NCBI GenBank assembly: GCA_041653935.1
Contig: JBAZEO010000134.1
Location: 1-5,932, forward strand
Source of the DNA: JAYEHL01 sp041653935
Lineage (GTDB): Bacteria > Chloroflexota > Dehalococcoidia > E44-bin15
Direction of reading: 5' to 3'
Length of the DNA: 5,932 bases
Shown: positions 1-5,075 of the stretch, piece by piece
Numbering within the stretch: position 1 is the first letter of the stretch
Layout: every line of letters starts with the position of its first letter
Notes under the pieces: generated by a model
Told to the model about the DNA's origin: nothing
Seen by the model: only the letters and a program-made list of their open reading frames with translations
Databases searched by the model: none
Made by a program: the position numbers and the translations under genes

Positions 1-83
1 AAATTGCTCTTGTCGGGGAAGAAAGCCGGGATCATTAACCTGTCCTTAATTCCCAAACTGAGTTTCCGAGATTCGTCTGCCAT
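1..83 (-). CDS. Start of a small phage gene downstream of the fibre-like gene (partial, unknown function)
   Basis: Only the first 27 codons are present; the frame is open to the window edge. The visible protein begins MADESRKLSLGIKDRLMIPA and continues with FFPDKSN. The start is supported by a perfect AAGGAGG 9 nt upstream and by its position 79 nt after the stop of the preceding gene on the same strand. The visible part has a charged start followed by an amphipathic stretch and no signal peptide. A short 'KDRL-hydrophobic-P' opening loosely resembles small uncharacterised phage proteins that begin with a K/ERL..LP motif, but this is from memory and weak. By position, a head completion, connector or small structural protein is plausible; that is inference only. 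Confidence 0.75.
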   Translation of the reverse strand, partial: MADESRKLSLGIKDRLMIPAFFPDKSN

Positions 84-92
84 TTTATATGG

Positions 93-99
93 CCTCCTT
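93..99 (-). promoter_or_regulatory. Ribosome binding site of the partial gene at the left edge
   Basis: The minus strand reads AAGGAGG, a perfect anti-16S match, followed by a 9-nt spacer and ATG at 83. It fixes the start of the truncated gene, which is too short to be called by length alone. Confidence 0.85.
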
Positions 100-109
100 G
101 TTTTAGATT

Positions 110-137
110 GGGGGCAGAGATATCTGACCCTGCCCCC
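110..137 (-). promoter_or_regulatory. Intergenic GC-rich RNA hairpin between the fibre-like gene and the next gene
   Basis: The arms GGGGGCAG (110-117) and CTGCCCCC (130-137) form a perfect 8-bp stem around a 12-nt loop that contains the palindrome AGATATCT. In mRNA orientation it begins 25 nt after the fibre stop codon and ends 26 nt before the next ATG. No U-tract follows (the next bases are AAUCUAAAA), so it is not a standard intrinsic terminator. It could be a 3'-end stabiliser, an RNA-processing site or a weak attenuator. The structure is seen; the role is inferred. Confidence 0.6.
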
Positions 138-162
138 TGCTTTCATAACTATTCAATCACCA

Positions 163-2277
163 TTAATCGGTAGCCTTGGTTCCGGCGGCGGTATACCAGT
201 AGTCGGTTCCGTCGCTGTAAACCAGAAACGCTTTCGCGGCTCCGGCCAGGATCGCGCCGATGAACCCTGTCGTGTGGGTATTAGCGGCTCCGAATCCGGT
301 GATGCACTCCGCAGATGTCGGGGCGTCCCCGGCACAGGTGGCATAGACCATCGTGGAAAGGCCCTTCTTGAAGTCGGCCTGACCAAGAGTGCAAACCAAA
401 GCCCTGTTGTTCGTGGACGTAATTTCAACAGCCGCAGAGGTCGTGGCGGCGGCTGAGGTGTCAACGAACCGAGCGCAAGCCCCAAGCGTCGCATTGGCAA
501 TCGCACCACTCTGAAGGATGTAGAGGTTAGTAGCGTTCGCGTGAGCAAGGATACCAGAGTTCGTAATGTGGACTGTCCCTACATTGGTGGCATTAACAGA
601 TGCGGCGGTAACAACAACGGAAGAAACCGTCTGGCCTGTCGTCGGAGTAATGGAAAGTTGATTCTTGGTGGTCGTGGTCGCGCTGACGAGTCCGAGCAAG
701 CTGTTCGTGGTAGATGTGATATAGCCGACATAGGCCCCGGCCCCGGCGGTAGAAGTATCGTTGATCCGCAGAGAGCTTCCGAGATTCGCGGCGGCACTAG
801 CCCCTGAGTGAGCGATGTAGAGCAGAGAAGCGTTCGCGTGAGCAAGAGTTCCGTCAGAGGTCAGGTGAACCATGCCGATATTCGTAGCCCCGATCCATGC
901 CCCAGTAGCCCCGTTAACTTCGAGCATAGAGGCGGTCTGAGAGGCAGGACCAGCCAGCACTAGGTTCTTCTTAGCAACTCCCGCAATCGTGATCGCCATA
1001 CCACTATTAGCGGTAGAACTAACGTAAGCCGCATAAGAAGTCCCAGCGGCGGCTCCGGTGTCAAGGGCCGCAAGACAAGTGCCATTCGTGGAGTTCGTGA
1101 ACGCGCCAGACGCGGCGATTTCAACCAGGGCAGAGAGCGCAGTATTAGCGGCACTAGATTCAACGCGGACAAGATTGGCCCCGGCAACAAGAACGCCATC
1201 ACCAACAATATGAAGCGCACCGACGTTGTCAGCCCCGACCCAACCGTTCGTGGTCGTGGCATCGAGATACAGCATGGCGGCGGTCTGACCGGAAGAACCA
1301 GTCAGAACGACGTTGGTAGCGGCGGCGGCGGCAACGACAACGGCAAGCCCGTTATTCGCGGTAGAGGTGATGTAGGTATTGTAGCTCGTAGCCTGAACGG
1401 TCCCGGCATCGGACAGATAAGCGCAGATACCGTTGGTGGCGGCGGCCTGAACGCCAGAGGAATAGAGATAGAGCAACTGTCCGGTAGCTTCGTTCGCTCC
1501 GGTAGAGTCAACGCGGATAGGGTTCCCGGCCAAAACGCCAGTAACGTCAACGTGGATGATTCCCTCACCGGAAGTCCCAGTGGCCGCGCCAGTAACGTCA
1601 AGTGCCGTCTGCGCCAACTGATTCGCCATCGCAATCGTGATAACGTTCCCGGTCCTAGCGGCTGATCCGGTGATGTCGATAGCGGGGTAGTCGCCAGTAT
1701 GCTCGATCTTCAGCGCGTAGCCGTTCCCGGTGCAGTTGTTGTCGATGAGCAGGGTGGTTCCGGTGTCGTTAACAGCCGTAGTCTCCAATTCAAAAAGAGC
1801 AGAACTGGCGGCGGCGGCGTTTCTCTTAATCGAACAGCCCTCGTCAGAAGTTGTGGCAACCGTCAGGTAGCCTTCACTCAGAACAAGGTCGCCAACAAGG
1901 GTAGCCGTAGCGGAGCTAGAAGTTATATAACAGGTCGCCGTGAGATAAACCTGATTAGCATACAACTGCGCCCATTGATAAGTCGCGCTTCCAAGATCGA
2001 ACGAAGCATCCGTCCCCGGAAGAAGATCAACCGGAACCGCCGTCGATGAGACGTTAGACAACGATCCATTGGCCCCGGACACGGAAGCAAAGGTCGATCC
2101 ATCGGAATCATAGTCGGACGGAACAGACGTTCCGTATCGAATAGCTCCGGTGCTATCGGCCCACATATACCCGCTAGTGCTTCCGTCAGAAGAAACTAGC
2201 GTAATGTAACCAGCAAAGCCAACTTTATGTTTGGCTCTGAAGATTCCATTAATTACATTTCCAGTTAAGATACTCAT
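163..2277 (-). CDS. Repetitive fibre-like virion protein encoded directly after the major capsid gene (candidate head fibre/decoration or tail fibre)
   Basis: This is a 704-residue protein very rich in Ala, Thr, Ser, Gly and Asn and poor in Lys and Arg, a composition typical of beta-structured phage fibres. The first 21 residues are comparatively basic (R14, K16, H17, K18) and could be a virion anchor. Residues 36-60 contain 'GYMWADSTGAIRYGTSVP', and residues 94-109 contain 'DLGSATYQWAQLYANQ', a DLGS...W..LY pattern common in phage fibre and virion structural proteins. Residues 238-636 hold four diverged repeats of about 100-115 residues, anchored by VG.VHI..DG.L-like and ITSTANNG-like segments. 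The C-terminus (671-704) ends in 'LVYSDGTDYWYTAAGTKATD', a common fibre ending. No S74 peptidase, collagen-like GXY run, lectin domain or enzyme motif was seen. The start is fixed by a GGAGG 5 nt upstream of ATG, and the stop is TAA. Its place right after the capsid gene favours a head-associated role, but a tail fibre cannot be excluded. Confidence 0.8.
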   Translation of the reverse strand: MSILTGNVINGIFRAKHKVGFAGYITLVSSDGSTSGYMWADSTGAIRYGTSVPSDYDSDGSTFASVSGANGSLSNVSSTAVPVDLLPGTDASFDLGSATYQWAQLYANQVYLTATCYITSSSATATLVGDLVLSEGYLTVATTSDEGCSIKRNAAAASSALFELETTAVNDTGTTLLIDNNCTGNGYALKIEHTGDYPAIDITGSAARTGNVITIAMANQLAQTALDVTGAATGTSGEGIIHVDVTGVLAGNPIRVDSTGANEATGQLLYLYSSGVQAAATNGICAYLSDAGTVQATSYNTYITSTANNGLAVVVAAAAATNVVLTGSSGQTAAMLYLDATTTNGWVGADNVGALHIVGDGVLVAGANLVRVESSAANTALSALVEIAASGAFTNSTNGTCLAALDTGAAAGTSYAAYVSSTANSGMAITIAGVAKKNLVLAGPASQTASMLEVNGATGAWIGATNIGMVHLTSDGTLAHANASLLYIAHSGASAAANLGSSLRINDTSTAGAGAYVGYITSTTNSLLGLVSATTTTKNQLSITPTTGQTVSSVVVTAASVNATNVGTVHITNSGILAHANATNLYILQSGAIANATLGACARFVDTSAAATTSAAVEITSTNNRALVCTLGQADFKKGLSTMVYATCAGDAPTSAECITGFGAANTHTTGFIGAILAGAAKAFLVYSDGTDYWYTAAGTKATD
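532..549 (-). repeat. 18-bp exact direct repeat, copy in the fourth protein repeat
   Basis: The sequence is identical to 829-846 (offset 297 bp, 99 codons). On the coding strand both encode LAHANA with the same codons. Elsewhere the two units have diverged at the DNA level, so this is the best-preserved trace of the duplication. Confidence 0.85.
829..846 (-). repeat. 18-bp exact direct repeat, copy in the third protein repeat
   Basis: Partner of 532-549. It encodes residues 478-483 (LAHANA), just after the VHL..DG.L anchor of the third repeat. The exact 99-codon offset keeps the reading frame and matches the protein period. Confidence 0.85.
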
Positions 2278-2282
2278 TATGT

Positions 2283-2289
2283 CCTCCCT
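2283..2289 (-). promoter_or_regulatory. Ribosome binding site of the fibre-like gene
   Basis: The minus strand reads AGGGAGG with a 5-nt spacer (ACATA) before ATG at 2277. It sets the start of the fibre-like protein. The same site recurs at 2510-2516 in the duplicated contig end. Confidence 0.85.
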
Positions 2290-2303
2290 ATGGACGTTTA
2301 GTA

Positions 2304-2336
2304 TGGCCGGGAGACTCTAGGGCGGCCTCCCGGCCA
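2304..2336 (-). promoter_or_regulatory. Intergenic GC-rich RNA hairpin between capsid and fibre-like genes
   Basis: The arms TGGCCGGGAG (2304-2313) and CTCCCGGCCA (2327-2336) form a perfect 10-bp stem with a 13-nt loop. In mRNA orientation it ends 26 nt before the fibre ATG. The bases after it (UACUAAACGUCC) contain no U-tract, so it does not look like a simple rho-independent terminator. Partial termination, mRNA processing or protection of capsid mRNA are possible roles (inferred). The same hairpin appears at 2531-2563 in the duplicated end. Confidence 0.65.
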
Positions 2337-2341
2337 CAGTC

Positions 2342-2441
2342 NNNNNNNNNNNNNNNNNNNNNNNNNNNNNNNNNNNNNNNNNNNNNNNNNNNNNNNNNNN
2401 NNNNNNNNNNNNNNNNNNNNNNNNNNNNNNNNNNNNNNNNN
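2342..2441. other. Assembly gap of exactly 100 Ns
   Basis: There are one hundred unknown bases between two identical 127-bp flanks. A round 100 is the usual placeholder for a gap of unknown size. Given the flanking overlap, the true gap is most likely absent (the contigs overlap). Nothing can be annotated inside it, and frames running through it are meaningless. Confidence 0.95.
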
Positions 2442-2504
2442 AAAGCCAACTTTATGTTTGGCTCTGAAGATTCCATTAATTACATTTCCAGTTAAGATAC
2501 TCAT
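2442..2504 (-). pseudogene. Duplicate of the first 21 codons of the fibre-like gene, cut by the gap (artefact)
   Basis: ATG at 2504 with the same ribosome binding site encodes the same first 21 residues (MSILTGNVINGIFRAK, then HKVGF) as the gene starting at 2277, then enters the Ns. It should not be counted as a second gene. The one biological alternative is a tandem paralogue with an identical leader whose body is lost in the gap; I consider that much less likely because the identity also covers the non-coding upstream region and stops exactly at the Ns. Confidence 0.8.
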
Positions 2505-2530
2505 TATGTCCTCCCTATGGACGTTTAGTA

Positions 2531-2563
2531 TGGCCGGGAGACTCTAGGGCGGCCTCCCGGCCA
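2531..2563 (-). promoter_or_regulatory. Intergenic hairpin, copy in the duplicated contig end
   Basis: Same 10-bp stem and 13-nt loop as 2304-2336. In this copy the true context on the capsid side is visible: the hairpin begins 16 nt after the capsid stop codon (TAA at 2582-2580). This suggests the structure sits at the end of the capsid coding part of the transcript. Confidence 0.65.
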
Positions 2564-2579
2564 CAGTCGTTTAACTCAA

Positions 2580-3902
2580 TTAGGTGGAGGAGTGCTTGAT
2601 AAACTCAAGCAAACCATTGGCCCTCGGCTTGGAACAGGTCATGTTGTAGTAGAACTTGAGGTTCGCGGTGTAAACGTCGTAATCCTCGCGCTTGGTGAGG
2701 ATGTGGCCGGAAGAACCAGGCTCAAACGTGAGTCCGTTCTTAACCGGAGCCGCGATCTTGATCGTGCTGTCGTCAATGAAATACATCCGTCCATCCGGGC
2801 AATCCTCGTCCCAAATGATCGGAATGGCGTTGTTCCTGCCGCCGTAATACTTCAACCCAGTCGTGCCGCCCCAGTAGCCGGGGTCATTCGGCATCGTCTT
2901 GTCGGCCTTCAAAATCTCGAACAAGGCTCTCCACACAAATTCGTTGGTGATGATAACCTTGACGGTCCCCCACTTTTCGCAAGCGTGAATAACCTGAAGG
3001 ATTTTCGCTTCAGTAACAACGGCGGGGGAAGTAATGGCCGAACCCATCTGGAACACCTGAGCGTTGGCCCATTCATTCCCGGCGGTGGCGCGATTAACGC
3101 CCTGGAACGCCGAAGAAGCCGTGGTCCCGATATAGGGATTGTCGTCGCTGATGATACCGAAAAGGCCCATCGGCGCACCAGTTCCGGCGGCTTCGGTCGC
3201 GGCATAGATGTCCTCGTCCAGAATGTACGAGTCAGCCGTATAGGTTCCGCTATCAATAGTAAGCGTGTCGGTCCCGGCCCCGCCCTGCGAGATAGCCGTG
3301 ATCGTAACGCTGTTCAATTCCTGCGCGGGAGCCGTGGTATAACTGTCAATCTCCATCCCGTTAAAGAGATACTGAGACGGATTGCTATACCCGTTGCTGT
3401 CGATGCCGAACAATCCCCAGTTGGTCGTGTCGCCATCGACAGTCGGGGCTGTCCCGGTAGCGGCGTTGCTGATAATGGCAAGCCGTCCCGAACCATCACC
3501 CCAGTAATACTTGTTCATCTTGCGGGGGATGTAGCCAAGCAGAGATTCGGTTTCCGTCTTGACCAGTTCCTTAACTGCCCCTTCACCCTTGCTCAGAGCG
3601 ACAAGCAGACCGTCAAAGTCGAGTTTGCCGTAGAGCCGTTTCGGGTAGAACTTAAACTCATCGAACGCGGGATGCGCGGCGGTAGGATACGCCGTAGAAT
3701 TAGCACCACGGAACGACGTAGCCTGATTAGACTCAACCTTCATCAAGCCGTATTTCCCGGCAAACGTCTCGGTGTGAGTCTTGAACCTGTCGTAAAGTTT
3801 ACTGTTGGTATAAAAACCTTTTTCCAAACCGGGAAGAATATACTCTAGAAAGAGTTTATCATAACCCGTGCTTGAAAGAGTTGCTGGACTTCCTGCACCC
3901 AT
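2580..3902 (-). CDS. Major capsid protein, HK97 fold
   Basis: The 440-residue protein should form the icosahedral shell. It follows a scaffold gene and shows a pattern shared by many HK97-fold phage capsid proteins: an N-terminal helical part (12-50), a 'WGDGSGRLAIIS' segment (134-145), a beta-rich 'VTITAIS...DTLTIDSG' segment (199-219) that may be the insertion-like beta domain, 'GAPMGLFGIISDDNP' (242-256), 'FQGVNRATAGNEWANAQVF' (266-284), the helix 'AKILQVIHACEKWG' (299-312) followed by 'VKVIITNEFVWRALFEILKA', and near the end 'GRNNAIPIIWDEDCPDGRMY' (355-374) continuing FIDDSTI, the P-domain segment typical of this group. No protease or delta domain is fused to it. The start ATG lies 1 nt after the scaffold TAA; its ribosome binding site (AGAGGAG, 9-nt spacer) is inside the scaffold gene end, implying translational coupling. 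The identification is firm at fold-family level; the exact subfamily is not determined. Confidence 0.92.
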   Translation of the reverse strand: MGAGSPATLSSTGYDKLFLEYILPGLEKGFYTNSKLYDRFKTHTETFAGKYGLMKVESNQATSFRGANSTAYPTAAHPAFDEFKFYPKRLYGKLDFDGLLVALSKGEGAVKELVKTETESLLGYIPRKMNKYYWGDGSGRLAIISNAATGTAPTVDGDTTNWGLFGIDSNGYSNPSQYLFNGMEIDSYTTAPAQELNSVTITAISQGGAGTDTLTIDSGTYTADSYILDEDIYAATEAAGTGAPMGLFGIISDDNPYIGTTASSAFQGVNRATAGNEWANAQVFQMGSAITSPAVVTEAKILQVIHACEKWGTVKVIITNEFVWRALFEILKADKTMPNDPGYWGGTTGLKYYGGRNNAIPIIWDEDCPDGRMYFIDDSTIKIAAPVKNGLTFEPGSSGHILTKREDYDVYTANLKFYYNMTCSKPRANGLLEFIKHSST

Positions 3903-3903
3903 T

Positions 3904-5058
3904 TTATTTTTCTCCTCTGATCGCGGCTAGAATTTCAGGGTCGTTGAAAGCCGCGTCAATATAATCGTCTTTAGTTTCAAGTTTAGCGGAGCCGACTTTA
4001 TTCAAATCGACTTCATGTTTTCTGGCCTCAAGGCTCGGCGGGTTCTTGGCTTTGTCTGCCTCGTAATCCGCGACAGCCCTTGCCTTGATTTCCTCCGACA
4101 CCCGTTTATAGAGGTCGGGATACTTCGCGGCAAAATCCTCCGGTTTAAGATCATTCGCCACATCAGGAGCCGCAACTGCTTTGCTCTTACTCTGGATGTA
4201 GTGCATATCTTTTACGGATTCTCGGGCGATAGCGGCGACATCGGGCTTCCGGCCTTCGCGTAACGCTTGCTCATTCTTCGAGAGCATTAGCGATGCGAAC
4301 TGCCGCCAAGTCAGATTGTCCTTCCCGTCTTCCGACATAATATCGTCGAATGGGAATTGCTGGCGTTCGTCGGCAATAACCTTGCCAATGTTAGCCGCCG
4401 TCTCCTTGAGGACCATAAAGTTGGTAGTAGCCTCTACTTGCTGTAGCTTCTGTTCGTAGCCACCGATTGTTTCCCTCATTTTTACGAGGTCGTCGATAGC
4501 CTGTTTCTGGAAGGGATCAGCATATTCGGGGTCGATACCGTATGCCTTGTAAACGTCAGCCTTTGCGACAGGGGCCGGATGCGTGATAGATTGTTCCGTC
4601 CCCGGAATCCTATCCCCCGGCTTGAACTGTGAGAAGATGCGATCAAATTTGTCGGCAACTTGAGTCAAGTCCTTATGCTTCCCGTCGTATTCAGCTTCCC
4701 ATTTACGCCTATCTTCTGAATCCATTTGACGCTTCTGCGTATAATCTACGCCCTGTTGCGCCAAGTCGTTTAGCTCCTGTTCGCTATAAACCGGGACTTC
4801 CTTCCCGTTCACCTTCAGGACACGGTAAGGCGTTCTCTGCTCTTTCGCCTGTGCTTCCTTTGCGGCCTTTTCCTTGTCGCATCCGGGGCAATCCGATTCC
4901 TTAGCTTTTTCGGGAGCCTTAACTTCCGGCTCTTTGGCCGGGGTCGGTTCTTTTGCTTCGACTTCGGCTTCCTTCATTTTGGACCAGCCTTCGTCGAAAG
5001 AATCCGCGTATGACTTTTCAGACTGCCCTGTAGTTTGGGCTTGGTCTTTCTCTGACAT
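3904..5058 (-). CDS. Head scaffolding protein
   Basis: This 384-residue, highly charged protein (Lys, Glu, Asp, Ala, Gln-rich) lies between portal and capsid genes. Residues 1-75 are low-complexity Glu/Lys/Pro/Ala and likely disordered, with a CPGC pair (C57, C60). Residues 77-110 contain 'YRVLKVNGKEVPVYSEQEL' and then 'LAQQGVDYTQKRQMD', a recognisable pattern of phage scaffold-type proteins (V.G.E..V...EL..L.Q.G.DYT.K). The rest is mostly predicted helical, including possible coiled-coil stretches around 186-225, and the basic/acidic C-terminus (325-384) fits a capsid-binding tail as in P22-like scaffolds (inference). It would act inside the procapsid and be released before or during packaging. 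ATG at 5058 is preceded by AGGAG with a 10-nt spacer, 17 nt after the portal stop. No protease motif was seen. Confidence 0.85.
   Translation of the reverse strand: MSEKDQAQTTGQSEKSYADSFDEGWSKMKEAEVEAKEPTPAKEPEVKAPEKAKESDCPGCDKEKAAKEAQAKEQRTPYRVLKVNGKEVPVYSEQELNDLAQQGVDYTQKRQMDSEDRRKWEAEYDGKHKDLTQVADKFDRIFSQFKPGDRIPGTEQSITHPAPVAKADVYKAYGIDPEYADPFQKQAIDDLVKMRETIGGYEQKLQQVEATTNFMVLKETAANIGKVIADERQQFPFDDIMSEDGKDNLTWRQFASLMLSKNEQALREGRKPDVAAIARESVKDMHYIQSKSKAVAAPDVANDLKPEDFAAKYPDLYKRVSEEIKARAVADYEADKAKNPPSLEARKHEVDLNKVGSAKLETKDDYIDAAFNDPEILAAIRGEK
3912..3917 (-). promoter_or_regulatory. Ribosome binding site of the capsid gene, embedded in the scaffold gene
   Basis: The minus strand reads GAGGAG within the last codons of the scaffold gene, 9 nt before the capsid ATG. 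Scaffold TAA and capsid ATG are separated by a single base, so ribosomes finishing the scaffold could restart on the capsid gene. Confidence 0.75.
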
Positions 5059-5075
5059 AATTTAAATACTCCTAT

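Larger units (their letters stand above)
370..1566 (-). repeat. Four in-frame protein repeats in the fibre-like gene
   Basis: The unit starts are E238 (EGIIH), V352 (VGALH), I467 (IGMVH) and V566 (VGTVH). Approximate unit spans are 1566-1225, 1224-880, 879-583 and 582-370. The conserved His residues H242, H356, H471 and H570 are spaced 114, 115 and 99 residues apart. A second anchor inside each unit reads ITSTANNG, VSSTANSG, ITSTTNSL and ITSTNNRA. The first two units carry about 15 more residues than the third; the last is shortened and runs into the C-terminal region. The alternating hydrophobic/small pattern suggests stacked beta-strand modules (beta-helix or trimeric fibre shaft); this fold is inferred. 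Confidence 0.8.
2215..2341. repeat. 127-bp duplicated contig end, copy 1 (left of the N gap)
   Basis: Base-for-base identical to 2442-2568. It spans codons 1-21 of the fibre-like gene, its ribosome binding site and the intergenic hairpin. It abuts the first N at 2342. A length of exactly 127 matches a widely used maximum assembly k-mer size, so the copy is best read as the shared overlap of two neighbouring contigs rather than a biological repeat. Confidence 0.9.
2442..2568. repeat. 127-bp duplicated contig end, copy 2 (right of the N gap)
   Basis: Identical to 2215-2341. It starts directly after the last N and continues into the unique sequence 2569-2579 before the capsid stop codon. Collapsing the two copies gives a 75-nt intergenic region between the capsid stop (2580) and the fibre ATG (2504 in this copy). 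Confidence 0.9.

Noticed and set aside
110..137. Hairpin as a rho-independent terminator.
   Set aside because: No U-run follows the stem on the transcribed strand, and a same-strand gene with a strong ribosome binding site starts 26 nt later. Kept only as an RNA structure of uncertain role.
541..2049. Several plus-strand open frames (for example 541-807, 1210-1665, 1699-2049) with Gly/Arg-rich products, opposite the fibre-like gene.
   Set aside because: They are the antisense of Ala/Thr/Gly/Ser-rich repeats with few stop-generating codons. The Gly/Arg-rich composition is the expected complement of GCC/ACC-type codons, not evidence of RNA-binding proteins.
163..2277. Diversity-generating retroelement target in the fibre-like gene.
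   Set aside because: No reverse transcriptase, template repeat or C-type lectin-like C-terminus is visible in the window, and the C-terminus does not show the expected clustered AAC/AAT codons. A retroelement elsewhere in the genome cannot be excluded.
2288..2504. Minus-strand frames running through the run of Ns.
   Set aside because: They are open only because Ns cannot be read as stops. The 2442-2504 part is a duplicate of the fibre-like gene start, and the other frame is non-coding.
2215..2568. The paired identical 127-bp segments as attachment sites, terminal repeats or insertion-sequence ends.
   Set aside because: They are direct copies that abut the Ns at exactly their ends, and they contain coding start, ribosome binding site and hairpin. 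No transposase, integrase or tRNA is present. An unmerged contig overlap explains all details.
2592..3848. A 418-codon open frame on the plus strand, antisense to nearly the whole capsid gene.
   Set aside because: The frame is codon-aligned with the capsid gene, so a stop arises only where the capsid uses TTA, CTA or TCA. The capsid gene avoids these codons over this stretch, and the frame ends exactly at a CTA Leu codon (3846-3848). It is a codon-bias shadow: the product shows no recognisable motif and all neighbours are on the other strand.
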